Shown here one piece after another: positions 7,576 to 16,229 of a stretch of 61,027 nt of DNA; position 1 is the stretch's first letter; each line of letters starts with the position of its first letter. Under the pieces are notes generated by a model, which was not told where the DNA came from, made no database searches, and saw only the letters and a list, made by a program, of their open reading frames with translations. Both the position numbers and the translations under genes were made by a program. Location: contig NZ_KB910947.1 in the NCBI RefSeq assembly GCF_000383235.1, positions 1-61,027 of the forward strand. Direction: 5' to 3'. This DNA is from Bacillus sp. 123MFChir2. Lineage in GTDB: Bacteria; Bacillota; Bacilli; Bacillales; Bacillaceae_G.

Positions 7576-7615
7576 TTAATAATAGTAGTATAATAGTGAC
7601 TGAGGTGTTGAAAAT

Positions 7616-8260
7616 ATGGAAGATATAACCTTAGGATTACTACTGGATGTCGTTGGTGAATTATTTTCAGATGAAATCTCAATTGCCGTTTCGAATATAG
7701 AAGAATATATCTACTATCGGCCAAGTAAACGAATTGATTTAAAAATTAGCACCGGGGACCCAATAAAGGAAGGGACGATTGCCCATAAGGCGATTGTGAC
7801 GAAGCAAAAGGTTTCTGAGTTTATTGACCGGGATGTTTTTGGTATTCCTTATCATGGAATGGCCGTACCATTTTTTAATAACGGGAAGCTTGAAGGCTGC
7901 GTGACGGCAATTTATCCGGCTTTAACGGATGGAAAGTCGGTCGTTACCTTAAAAACAACGGACGGCTGGGTCCCGATTCCTTTTTCAAAGGTCATTTATT
8001 TAGAGGCCAAAGATAAAAAGACGTATGTGAATTCAGAAGAGTTATCAGGAACACATAAATATTCGCTACAAGAATTTGAATATTTGCTTCCGAAGGATTC
8101 GTTTATTAGGTGTCACCGCTCATTTATTGTAAATGTCAATCATATTAAAGCGATTTATCCTGATACTCATTCTACTTTTTTGCTTTCGATGGATAATGGT
8201 GAGAGGGTACCAGTTAGTCAATCATACGCCAGTTATTTTCGTAAACTTCTAGGATTCTAG
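7616..8260 (+). CDS. LytTR-domain transcription regulator
   Basis: The C-terminal half (about residues 113-214) is a LytTR DNA-binding domain: IPFSKVIYLEAKDKKTYV, the central RCHRSFIVNVNHIKAIYP and the final VPVSQSYASYFRKLLGF. The first 100 residues lack a response-regulator Asp pocket and hold a small sensor-like fold (GTIAHKAIVTKQKVSEFID, PYHGMAVPFFNNGKLEGCV), reminiscent of a GAF-type ligand domain. The ATG at 7616 has gaggtg 9 bases upstream. It lies 127 bases before the CoA transferase gene on the same strand and probably regulates it. The ligand is unknown. Confidence 0.85.
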   Translation: MEDITLGLLLDVVGELFSDEISIAVSNIEEYIYYRPSKRIDLKISTGDPIKEGTIAHKAIVTKQKVSEFIDRDVFGIPYHGMAVPFFNNGKLEGCVTAIYPALTDGKSVVTLKTTDGWVPIPFSKVIYLEAKDKKTYVNSEELSGTHKYSLQEFEYLLPKDSFIRCHRSFIVNVNHIKAIYPDTHSTFLLSMDNGERVPVSQSYASYFRKLLGF

Positions 8261-8387
8261 ATTTTTCTGCTTCAGAGCCTAGATTCGCTCCTTTATCTGA
8301 ATTTTCGGTATCGTATACCAAAATCCCTATTTTAATAGTGTTAATGTGTAAAATAATTATGAATATTCATTAAGAGAGGGATTACAT

Positions 8388-9902
8388 ATGGAGAACAATT
8401 TGGATAGAATCAGGGACCATCGTCTGAAGGACCGAGTAGTTACACCTGAAGAAGCGGCTTCCTGGATTGAGAGTGGAATGACTTTAGGTTTAAGTGGGTT
8501 TACACGTGCAGGTGATGTGAAAGCAGTCCCATTTGCGCTTGTGAATCGCGTTAAGGATGATAAATCATTTAAAGTAAATGTTTATACTGGAGCTTCGTTA
8601 GGTTCGGATGTGGATAAATTATTTGCTGAAGCAGGAATTTTAGGGAAAAGATTGCCTTTCCAAGCCGATCCAACTATGCGAAAGGGAATTAATGATGGAG
8701 ACCTTTTATTTGTAGATCAGCATTTATCTCATACAGCGGAGCTACTCCGTGCTGATGTTATGGATATAGATGTTGCTATTTTGGAAGCGGTTGCAATTTC
8801 TGAGGACGGAATGCTTATTCCAACCACTTCAATTGGAAATTCCTTAGCATTTGCTCTAAATGCCAAGTCCATTATTATTGAAATGAATATGGCTCAATCG
8901 TCGCAACTAGAGGGGTTGCATGATTTATATGAACCTGGAAAGCAAGGGGAAAGATCTCCAATTCCGCTCGTGAAATCAGATGATCGGATTGGAACGATCG
9001 GTATTCCGATTGATGTTGAAAAAGTGAAGGGTATTGTGTTTACGAACCAACTTGATTCGCCATCGACGATTGTTCCTCCAGATGAAGAAACTGTTATTAT
9101 GGCACAGCATTTAATAGAGTTCCTTCGAAAAGAAGTAAAAGTAGGCCGATTAACGAATAGTTTAGCGCCATTACAATCGGGAATTGGTTCAGTGGCCAAT
9201 GCAGTGCTGCATGGAATGTTAGATTCGGAGTTTGAGGATCTAGAAGTTTATTCCGAGGTATTACAGGATGCGGTCTTTGATCTTATGGATGCTGGGAAAG
9301 TCCATTTTGCTTCTTGTTGCTCCATCACGCTTTCTGAAGAGAAAATGCAACAGGTATTTGCCAATTTTGAAAAATATCGCGACAAATTAATGATGCGCCC
9401 ACAAGAGATTTCCAATCATCCTGAAATCATTCGCCGTCTTGGATTAATTTCAATTAATACTGCTTTAGAATTAGATATATACGGAAATGTCAATTCTACT
9501 CACGTATTAGGTACAAAAATGATGAACGGTATTGGTGGTTCTGGTGATTTTGCAAGAAATGCACGCTTAGCTATTTTTGTTACGAAATCAATTGCGAAAG
9601 GCGGTAATATTTCAAGTATCGTTCCTTTCGTCTCTCACGTAGACCATACGGAACACGATGTCGATGTAATCGTAACAGAACAGGGGTATGCTGACTTAAG
9701 AGGGCTGGCGCCAAGAGAAAGAGTGGAACTAATTATTGAGAATTGCGCGCATCCAATGTATCGTGACCAGCTACGAGCTTATTACGAAGAAGCACAAACA
9801 AGGGGTGGACAAACTCCTCATGTTTTAGAAAAAGCTTTCTCTTGGCATACGAATTATGCTAAAAATGGAACAATGATTGAAAAGGTACTGGAAACTGTAT
9901 AA
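8388..9902 (+). CDS. Acetyl-CoA hydrolase/transferase, succinyl-CoA:acetate CoA-transferase type
   Basis: The 504-residue protein belongs to the class I CoA-transferase family of AarC, ScpC and Cat1, which exchange CoA between succinate or propionate and acetate. The motif SEVLQD near residue 288 has the catalytic Glu that forms the glutamyl-CoA thioester, and the glycine-rich GIGGSGDFARNA near 383 and VSHVDHTEHDVDVIVTEQGYAD follow as in the family. The start has a good site (agagaggg). Monocistronic, with a terminator at 9998. In the cell it would recycle acetate or support an overflow/TCA bypass. Family secure; exact acceptor acid inferred. Confidence 0.9.
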   Translation: MENNLDRIRDHRLKDRVVTPEEAASWIESGMTLGLSGFTRAGDVKAVPFALVNRVKDDKSFKVNVYTGASLGSDVDKLFAEAGILGKRLPFQADPTMRKGINDGDLLFVDQHLSHTAELLRADVMDIDVAILEAVAISEDGMLIPTTSIGNSLAFALNAKSIIIEMNMAQSSQLEGLHDLYEPGKQGERSPIPLVKSDDRIGTIGIPIDVEKVKGIVFTNQLDSPSTIVPPDEETVIMAQHLIEFLRKEVKVGRLTNSLAPLQSGIGSVANAVLHGMLDSEFEDLEVYSEVLQDAVFDLMDAGKVHFASCCSITLSEEKMQQVFANFEKYRDKLMMRPQEISNHPEIIRRLGLISINTALELDIYGNVNSTHVLGTKMMNGIGGSGDFARNARLAIFVTKSIAKGGNISSIVPFVSHVDHTEHDVDVIVTEQGYADLRGLAPRERVELIIENCAHPMYRDQLRAYYEEAQTRGGQTPHVLEKAFSWHTNYAKNGTMIEKVLETV

Positions 9903-9997
9903 GCAAGTAATAATAAACCACAAACAGGGGATTCCATTTCATATTAAAGAATTGAAGTTAAGAGTTATAAACCATACATCTTCTATTCATATACAAG

Positions 9998-10029
9998 GAC
10001 AGGCTTACTTAAGTGAGCTTGTCTTTTTT
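9998..10029 (+). terminator. Terminator of the CoA transferase gene
   Basis: gacaggcttac and gtgagcttgtc pair with G-U tolerance around a short loop, followed by tttttta. Confidence 0.75.
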
Positions 10030-10045
10030 ATTTACTTTTCATCCC

Positions 10046-10166
10046 TATATAGATGCAAACTGAAAAACTAACATAAAAACCCTTTTCTTTTTCAGTGGGC
10101 GAGAGCAACTGACCATGCATAGCAGCGACTTATATGTTAAAAAATCAACTTGTATTTATCTATATC
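10046..10166 (+). repeat. bcr1-like repeat with internal deletion
   Basis: The copy starts tatatagatgcaaactg and reads normally to ccatgcatag (10112-10121), then jumps straight to cagcgacttatatg, which in full copies follows a second gcatag about 90 bases later. Deletion between the two short gcatag direct repeats explains it. Confidence 0.75.
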
Positions 10167-10235
10167 AATGCCGATTCAAGGGTTATACAAATATTTGGTA
10201 AAACAAAGTATACTTAATGTCATGAATACATTTAA

Positions 10236-11723
10236 TTGGGAGTGATTTCTATATTTAGGGAAAATGCAAAAAGGATATTTATATCATTATTAACAAATCC
10301 AATATTAATAATTGGATACGGGATTTTTTGTTATGAGTTAGCTTTATACTGTAAGTATGGAAGAATGAATTATAATATTTATATTTTGTTATTATGTATA
10401 GTGCTTTTTATATCCATAGCTACATTTACTACAATGCGAGTGATAAAAGATAGAGAATATGAATCTGAAAAATTAACTAATTCAACTGCATGGAAATACA
10501 TTTCTATTATCATTATTGTTGTAATTACATCATTTTATGGATTACAGATTTATAAAAGTGCAATAAATTTAGATGGCAAACTGGCATGGTTTATAGAAAG
10601 ATTAAAACACGAAAGGTCAGTTAAACTTAAACATAATAATATATATGAATCTGGAGTAGAAGGTATTTTTGGAGATATAAATAAAAAGTATCCTTTGCCA
10701 AAGAAATTATATATGGCAACTGATTTTGATCTTACATTTCATTCAGATGGAACAATTACAGCGTTTGGTACATTTGTTTATGGGAAAAATGCTGATGGGA
10801 AAGTGGAAACTTATTTAATATCTTATAATAAGAAGAAATCAGAAGATATTACTATAATACGAGATGGGTATGCAAATCCTGATTATGATGATGATAAATT
10901 AGTAGAGCCTCTAATTAAAACGGTTAAGGCTATTCCAGTTAAGCGAACGGTTAGTAAGTGGGATGAGAGTGAGTATGGATTGATTTATTATGGGAAAAGG
11001 GATTGGGGATACAATACAGAGGGAATTATTAATATTACTGAGGATGGTAAGGAGCATAGCCCTAAAGAAGCAGCTTCTGAAATCATTGGATATACTGTAT
11101 CTATATTTGTCCCTGGAAAAGAGAAAGAGTTAGTACCTGCTAGATATAACTTAATATGTGACGCAAATTGGAGTAAATCAAAGACTCCTCCAAATAAAGA
11201 TAGGTTTAAAGAGAAGAAACAAGATTTAACAAATGAAAAGGAACAGTTTTTCCTATCAAAAGAAGTTGGTTATAAACTAAATATGACAGATAAAGCATTA
11301 GGTAGTGCTTTTTATTCACTAAGCAAGACGATTGATGGAGGGAAAACATGGGAGGTTATCAATCCAGACCCATTCAACAGAGGAATTGGTAGTGTATCAG
11401 GAATAACCTTTATAAGTGATAAACTTGGATTTTTAGCAGCAGTTAGACCTTCTGGTAATGAGGGAGAGCTATATCGTACAGATGATGGGGGCCTGTCTTT
11501 CAAAAAGGTAGATTATCCGCCTCACGAAGTGAAGTTAGATCATACACAGTCTATAATAAGACCTTTTGATTCTCCAGGTATGCCATATGAGAAAGATGGA
11601 GTTTTCAATATGTTAGTTGGACAAGGAGCAGATGGAGACTACAATGGCGATAGTAGTGCACTTTATCAATCAAAGGATAAAGGAGAGACATGGGAATTTG
11701 TAGAGGAAGTTAAAAAGAAATAA
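10236..11723 (+). CDS. Membrane-anchored BNR-repeat protein of unknown function
   Basis: The frame begins at TTG 10236 at the earliest. The only ribosome-like site (ttgggagtg) overlaps this codon, so the true start is uncertain and may be a few codons downstream. Three hydrophobic segments (about residues 12-35, 46-67 and 86-105) are followed by about 390 mostly soluble residues. The C-terminal part has BNR/sialidase-type Asp-box motifs: TIDGGKTWE, RTDDGGLSFK and SKDKGETWE, which build beta-propeller blades. The protein is probably surface-exposed. No sialidase active-site residues are evident. It is more AT-rich than its neighbours, which suggests an accessory gene. I cannot assign a function. 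Confidence 0.7.
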   Translation: MGVISIFRENAKRIFISLLTNPILIIGYGIFCYELALYCKYGRMNYNIYILLLCIVLFISIATFTTMRVIKDREYESEKLTNSTAWKYISIIIIVVITSFYGLQIYKSAINLDGKLAWFIERLKHERSVKLKHNNIYESGVEGIFGDINKKYPLPKKLYMATDFDLTFHSDGTITAFGTFVYGKNADGKVETYLISYNKKKSEDITIIRDGYANPDYDDDKLVEPLIKTVKAIPVKRTVSKWDESEYGLIYYGKRDWGYNTEGIINITEDGKEHSPKEAASEIIGYTVSIFVPGKEKELVPARYNLICDANWSKSKTPPNKDRFKEKKQDLTNEKEQFFLSKEVGYKLNMTDKALGSAFYSLSKTIDGGKTWEVINPDPFNRGIGSVSGITFISDKLGFLAAVRPSGNEGELYRTDDGGLSFKKVDYPPHEVKLDHTQSIIRPFDSPGMPYEKDGVFNMLVGQGADGDYNGDSSALYQSKDKGETWEFVEEVKKK

Positions 11724-11745
11724 CGAGAATGGAATTGTTTTTTTC

Positions 11746-11795
11746 AAAAAAAGAAAGCCGCTACACTACCAATTAGGTAGCGGCTTTCTTTTTTT
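11746..11795. terminator. Bidirectional terminator, 19-bp stem
   Basis: 11746-11764 pairs with 11777-11795 (core gaaagccgctac / gtagcggctttc), with A and T runs outside. It serves both the BNR-repeat gene and the converging ahpF. Confidence 0.9.
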
Positions 11796-11796
11796 A

Positions 11797-13323
11797 TTAA
11801 TTGCGGATTAGATAATCAAATGCACCTAAAGCTGCATTAGCTCCTGATCCCATAGAAATAATGATTTGTTTATATGGGTTATTTGTACAGTCACCTGCAG
11901 CAAATACGCCCGGTACGTTTGTAGCGCCGTGCTTGTCTGTTACGATCTCACCGCGATTACGTTCAACTGTATCGCCTAACCAGTCTGTGTTTGGTACAAG
12001 ACCGATTTGAACGAATACACCTTGAAGTTCAATGTGATGAACTTCTTCTGTTTCACGATCGATGTAAGAAATACCGTCTACTTTGTCAGTACCAGTGATT
12101 TCTTTCGTTTGTACGTTCTTTAGAACCGTTACATTCGGTAAGCTGTAAAGACGTTCTTGTAATACAGCATCCGCTTTTAGTTCTGGCATGAATTCAAGAA
12201 CAGTTACGTGTTTTACGATACCTGCTAAGTCAATTGCTGCTTCAATACCAGAGTTACCGCCGCCGATAACTGCTACGTGTTTTCCTGTGAATAATGGACC
12301 GTCACAGTGAGGGCAGTATGCTACCCCTTTGTTTTTGAACTCAGCTTCACCTGGTACGCCAACATTGCGCCAACGAGCACCTGTTGAAATGATTACGCTC
12401 TTACTTTTTAGAACAGCGCCGTTTTCCAGTTCCACTTCAATAAGTTCTTTCTTTTCTAAACGTTTTGCACGTTGTAAGTTCATAACATCAATGTCGTATT
12501 CTTTTACGTGTTCTTCAAGGCTTGCTACGAGTTTAGGGCCTTCAGTGTGTTTTACGCTAATAAAGTTCTCGATACCCATCGTATCCATTACTTGACCGCC
12601 GAAGCGTTCTGCAACGATACCTGTGCGAATGCCTTTACGCGCTGCATAAATTGCTGCACTTGCACCAGCTGGGCCGCCGCCAACAACAAGAACATCGTAT
12701 GGATCTTTATTAGAAAGCTCTGATGCATCAGGACCGTTACCCATCTTAGCAAGAATTTCTTCAAGTGTCATACGACCGCTGCTTAAGAATTCACCGTTTA
12801 AGTAAACAGATGGTACTGCCATGATGTCTTTGCTTTCTACCTCTTCTTTAAATGCAGCGCCGTCAATCATAGTATGTGTAATACCAGGATTTAGAACGCT
12901 CATTACGTTCAAGGCTTGCACAACATCAGGACAGTTATGACAGCTTAAGCTGATGTAAGATTCAAAATGATATGCACCTTGAATGTTTTTTACTTGATCA
13001 ATTACTTTTTGTTCAACTTTTGGAGCTCTTCCGCTAACTTGTAGTAAAGCTAACACTAATGAAGTAAATTCATGTCCTAGAGGGATACCAGCAAACGTTA
13101 CGCCAGTGTTCTCACCGATACGATTTACACTGAAGCTTGGTGTTCTCTCCAATTGTGTTTTTTCTACTGTAATTTTAGAAGACATAGTTGCTAGCTCGTC
13201 AACTAGAGCTAGCATGTCTTTTGATACGTTATCGGATCCTGCACTTACTTTAAGGAGTACATCGTTCTCCATTAGTTGAAGATATTGGGCTAATTGTGCT
13301 TTTATATCTGCATCTAGTATCAT
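11797..13323 (-). CDS. ahpF: Alkyl hydroperoxide reductase subunit F (NADH-dependent AhpC reductase)
   Basis: AhpF passes electrons from NADH via FAD and two disulfides to AhpC. The 508-residue protein has the tandem thioredoxin-like N-terminal domain with C128-x2-C131 (SCHNCPDV), an FAD motif [10 protein letters not shown] near 215, the redox CPHCDG of the thioredoxin-reductase fold near 338, and an NADH motif [10 protein letters not shown]. The ATG at 13323 has aaggag upstream and lies 14 bases after ahpC, so both are in one operon. The PerR-type box before ahpC implies peroxide induction. Confidence 0.97.
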   Translation of the reverse strand: MILDADIKAQLAQYLQLMENDVLLKVSAGSDNVSKDMLALVDELATMSSKITVEKTQLERTPSFSVNRIGENTGVTFAGIPLGHEFTSLVLALLQVSGRAPKVEQKVIDQVKNIQGAYHFESYISLSCHNCPDVVQALNVMSVLNPGITHTMIDGAAFKEEVESKDIMAVPSVYLNGEFLSSGRMTLEEILAKMGNGPDASELSNKDPYDVLVVGGGPAGASAAIYAARKGIRTGIVAERFGGQVMDTMGIENFISVKHTEGPKLVASLEEHVKEYDIDVMNLQRAKRLEKKELIEVELENGAVLKSKSVIISTGARWRNVGVPGEAEFKNKGVAYCPHCDGPLFTGKHVAVIGGGNSGIEAAIDLAGIVKHVTVLEFMPELKADAVLQERLYSLPNVTVLKNVQTKEITGTDKVDGISYIDRETEEVHHIELQGVFVQIGLVPNTDWLGDTVERNRGEIVTDKHGATNVPGVFAAGDCTNNPYKQIIISMGSGANAALGAFDYLIRN

Positions 13324-13337
13324 TTTGAGTATGCTCC

Positions 13338-13901
13338 TTAAATTTTGCCTACAAGGTCAAGGCTTGGTTTAAGTGTTGCAGCACCTTCTTGCCATTTAGC
13401 TGGGCAAACTTCACCTGGATTGTTGCGAACGTATTGTGCAGCTTTGATTTTGTTAACAAGGATGCTTGCATCACGGCCGATACCGTCTGCATTAATTTCC
13501 ATAGATTGGATAACGCCATCTGGATCGATGATGAATGTACCACGAGCAGCAAGACCTTCTGATTCAACTAATACGTTGAAGTTAGTAGAGATTGTGCGTG
13601 TTGGGTCACCAATCATAATATACTCGATTTTACCGATTGTTTCTGAGCTATCGTGCCATGCTTTATGTGTAAAGTGAGTGTCTGTTGAAACAGAATACAC
13701 TTCAACTCCTAATTCTTTTAAAGCAGCGTATTGGTTTTGTAAGTCTTCAAGTTCAGTTGGGCACACGAATGTGAAGTCAGCTGGGTAGAAGCAAACTACG
13801 CTCCATTTGCCTTTGAAGTTCTCTTCAGTAACCTGAATAAATTCACCGTTGTGGTAAGCTGACGCATTGAATGGTAATACTTCTGTTCCAATTAATAACA
13901 T
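13338..13901 (-). CDS. ahpC: Alkyl hydroperoxide reductase subunit C (2-Cys peroxiredoxin)
   Basis: AhpC reduces H2O2, organic peroxides and peroxynitrite. The peroxidatic Cys is C47 in DFTFVCPTE and the resolving Cys is C166 in EVCPAKW; both positions are those of typical 187-residue AhpC proteins. The start has aggagg 8 bases upstream. It is the first gene of the ahpCF operon and probably strongly expressed, judging from its codon use and its ribosome site. Confidence 0.98.
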   Translation of the reverse strand: MLLIGTEVLPFNASAYHNGEFIQVTEENFKGKWSVVCFYPADFTFVCPTELEDLQNQYAALKELGVEVYSVSTDTHFTHKAWHDSSETIGKIEYIMIGDPTRTISTNFNVLVESEGLAARGTFIIDPDGVIQSMEINADGIGRDASILVNKIKAAQYVRNNPGEVCPAKWQEGAATLKPSLDLVGKI

Positions 13902-13965
13902 AATAAATTCCTCCTAAGTATATGTTCTGAGAATCATAGATTACTCAGTATGTTGTTTGGTTAAA

Positions 13966-13980
13966 ATATAATAATTCTAA
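13966..13980 (-). promoter_or_regulatory. PerR box upstream of ahpC
   Basis: On the minus strand the 15 bases read TTAGAATTATTATAT, matching the PerR consensus TTATAATNATTATAA at 13 of 15 positions. It lies about 65 bases before the ahpC start, where PerR control of ahpCF is well known in Bacillus. Confidence 0.65.
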
Positions 13981-14103
13981 TTCAATATTCATTATCATAT
14001 AAAAGTTTTTATTTTGTCAAGAGAAATGTTTGATGCATGACTAGCTCCTCAGTATACAAAGTATGTGGTAAAGTTGATATAGATGGAAATTGAATCGATT
14101 CGT

Positions 14104-14131
14104 AAAAGGAGTAATTTCATTTACTCCTTTT
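14104..14131 (+). terminator. Hairpin aaaaggagtaa / ttactcctttt before the small HTH gene
   Basis: An 11-bp perfect stem with a 6-base loop runs into a T-rich stretch (14121-14135). It lies 25 bases before the HTH gene. It contains an aaaggag sequence that looks like a ribosome site but is sequestered. It may be an attenuator or the end of a short leader RNA. Confidence 0.5.
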
Positions 14132-14155
14132 ATTATTAAGAAAGGACTGAACACA

Positions 14156-14386
14156 TTGTATTTAACGATAAAAGAAGCAGCTGAATTTCTAAGTATGCCA
14201 GAAGCGTATATCGAAAGCTTAATTCAACAAAAACGCATACGTGCCGTTCATGACGGGAAGCAGTATTTATTGAATAAAGAGCAGTTTAATACACATTTAG
14301 AACAAATGGAGAAATATAAAAGGTTAGTAGAAGAAATATTAAATGAACCAATTCCAGAAGATATGGATGTGAAAGATGAAGACTAG
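14156..14386 (+). CDS. Small excisionase/MerR-type helix-turn-helix protein
   Basis: The start is taken as TTG 14156, with aaagga 9 bases upstream; the longer frame would run through the preceding hairpin. The 76-residue product starts LYLTIKEAAEFLSMPEAYIE, a DNA-binding HTH of the excisionase (HTH_17) type, then a wing (QQKRIRAVHDGKQYLLNKEQ) and an acidic tail. No integrase or phage genes are nearby, so it is more likely a small regulator than a recombination directionality factor. A terminator overlaps its stop codon. Confidence 0.75.
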   Translation: MYLTIKEAAEFLSMPEAYIESLIQQKRIRAVHDGKQYLLNKEQFNTHLEQMEKYKRLVEEILNEPIPEDMDVKDED

Positions 14387-14406
14387 GAAGTATTTCCTAG
14401 TCTTTA
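14379..14406 (+). terminator. Terminator overlapping the small HTH gene end
   Basis: aagactaggaa (14379-14389) pairs with ttcctagtctt (14394-14404), followed by tattta. Confidence 0.75.
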
Positions 14407-14419
14407 TTTATATGTATAA

Positions 14420-14585
14420 CTAAAAAAACATAAAACCCCTTTCTTTTAGAGGAGGACGAGAGCAACTGGCCGTGCATAGGAGCGGTCAGGGCCTTTTCCT
14501 GCCACATGCAAAGTTTAAAACAAAGATAGACAGCAAGTAGCGGCCATGTTTTGTTCTGCATAGCAGCGACTTAGATGTTAAAAAA
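14420..14585 (+). repeat. bcr1-like repeat, full copy (first of a tandem pair)
   Basis: This is one of the best full copies: cataaaaccccttt, gaggacgagagcaactggcc, gagcggtcagggcc, tttaaaacaaag and ctgcatagcagcgactt in order, ending atgttaaaaa. The ctggcc...ggtcag arms can pair. Nothing in it codes. Confidence 0.8.
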
Positions 14586-14760
14586 CGACATAAAACCTCT
14601 TTCTTTTAGAGGAGGACGAGAGCAACTGGCCGTGCATAGGAGCGGTCAGAGCTTTTTCCTGCCACATGCAAGGTTTAAAATAAAATGACAAAGCGAGTGC
14701 AAGTCATGTTTCGTTCTGCATAACGGCGACTTATATGACGGAAAATTAAAATGGATATAT
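14586..14760 (+). repeat. bcr1-like repeat, second of a direct tandem pair
   Basis: It follows the preceding copy head to tail with the same landmarks but a diverged 3' half (aaaatgacaaagcgagtgc). The two copies fill the gap between the small HTH gene and the kinase gene. Confidence 0.75.
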
Positions 14761-14860
14761 AGGTAAACTGTTTATTATTTTTTAATATAGGATTGTAGGT
14801 TACAGGTATATCGCTATAATGAAAATGATGGAAATTTTTTATAATCAAAGGAGTTTTAAA

Positions 14861-16093
14861 ATGAACAAAGCTCATACACTTATACAAGAAGAAGTGAAAG
14901 CATTAAAGCTTTTTTTAAGTTTATTTTATATAATCTTCTTCTTAAGTGACATCCTGTATTATTATTTTGATCCAAAAGTACGAATGGGAGATAGCTGTAT
15001 AGGTTTTCCGGAAGGTAGTTTAGGATTATGGATGTATGCTTTTATGTTTTTATTGTTATTAATCTCTATCTATTTTACAAAAAAGAAACATGTATATTTA
15101 GTAAAGTATATTATTTTTATAGGATATGTTTTTATTGATTTGATTAATAATATACTAATTTATTATGGAAATACAAAACCATTTGCTGATGGTAATACAG
15201 TAGAATCGTTTTTACTATTATTTTCTCCTATTTTTGTGAATAAACGATATTTTTGGATAGTGTCCCTTGGGCTTGTTGGAAAGTATGCCTTTTTAGGAGT
15301 TATATTACATACACTAATTGTCCTTGTCCCTATTGTGCTATGTGTAAGTTTTGCAACAATCGCATTTATTTTGTTAACACGTTTTCAATCGTATGTACGC
15401 ACAATTAAAAGTATGCTTGAAGAGGCACAACAAGCTGAAAAATTAGCGGTTATCGGAAAAATGGCGGCTACGATTGCCCATGAGATACGCAATCCATTAA
15501 CATCATTAAAAGGCTTTACGCAGTTGCAGCGGGAAAAACATCCTGAAGATGCAGCATACTATAACATCATGGTGCAGGAGATTGAACGTCTGAATGCGAT
15601 TGTTAGTGAATTAATGGTTCTTGGAAAACCGAAACAGAGACAATACGCACTACATAATATAAAAGATATTTTATATTACGTGATTTCGATTGTAGAACAG
15701 CCAGCTTCTCAATATGGTATTACCATCACAACAGCGTTTGCGAAAAAGATACCTTCTATACAGTGTGATGAGAAACAGATGAAACAAATATTTCTTAACA
15801 TTATTAAGAACGCAATTGAATCTATGCCTGGCGGCGGTAATATTATTGTGGAAGCGAATGTAGTTCATAAGCAGATTGTAGTGAGAGTGACTGACGAAGG
15901 ATGCGGGATCAGTAAAGAGAAAATAGATAAAATAGGTGCGGCTTTTTATACGACAAAGGAAGATGGAACAGGTTTAGGGTTAATGGTTACATACAAAATT
16001 CTTGAAGAACATCAAGGGGAAATGGAATTTGAAAGCGAACCTGGTATTGGAACAAAGGTACATATCAAGTTGCCGGTAGAAAAAGAGAATTAA
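14861..16093 (+). CDS. Membrane sensor histidine kinase, KinB-like (sporulation kinase type)
   Basis: The start at ATG 14861 has aaaggag 7 bases upstream. The first 190 residues contain about six hydrophobic segments with very short loops, as in KinB, and no extracellular sensor domain. A HisKA domain follows (AATIAHEIRNPLTSLKGFTQ, with the phosphorylated His), then HATPase_c with the N box NIIKNAIESMPGGG, G1 VTDEGCGIS and G2 GTGLGLMVTYKI. No response regulator gene is adjacent, so it is an orphan kinase. Orphan KinB-like kinases in Bacillus feed the Spo0F-Spo0B-Spo0A phosphorelay; that target is inferred here. Confidence 0.88.
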   Translation: MNKAHTLIQEEVKALKLFLSLFYIIFFLSDILYYYFDPKVRMGDSCIGFPEGSLGLWMYAFMFLLLLISIYFTKKKHVYLVKYIIFIGYVFIDLINNILIYYGNTKPFADGNTVESFLLLFSPIFVNKRYFWIVSLGLVGKYAFLGVILHTLIVLVPIVLCVSFATIAFILLTRFQSYVRTIKSMLEEAQQAEKLAVIGKMAATIAHEIRNPLTSLKGFTQLQREKHPEDAAYYNIMVQEIERLNAIVSELMVLGKPKQRQYALHNIKDILYYVISIVEQPASQYGITITTAFAKKIPSIQCDEKQMKQIFLNIIKNAIESMPGGGNIIVEANVVHKQIVVRVTDEGCGISKEKIDKIGAAFYTTKEDGTGLGLMVTYKILEEHQGEMEFESEPGIGTKVHIKLPVEKEN

Positions 16094-16229
16094 ATATAAG
16101 TGAAAAAACGCTTCTTTCAGAAAGCTAGTTGTTTTTTAATTTATATTCATAGGTAGGTATTCACCTGTTTTTTCTTACTTGCATATCGTAGCTTATGTAG
16201 TGAAACTGCTTACAAGGGAGTGAAAGGCA

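Noticed and set aside
9877-10071. 64-codon frame overlapping the end of the CoA transferase gene
   Set aside because: It starts inside the real gene in another frame, crosses the terminator and ends in a repeat.
14104-14155. Extending the small HTH protein to 98 residues
   Set aside because: The extra part translates a terminator-like hairpin and has no start signal.
14156-14386. Prophage or integrative element marked by an excisionase-like protein
   Set aside because: No integrase, attachment-site pair or phage gene is nearby. The flanking genes look chromosomal.
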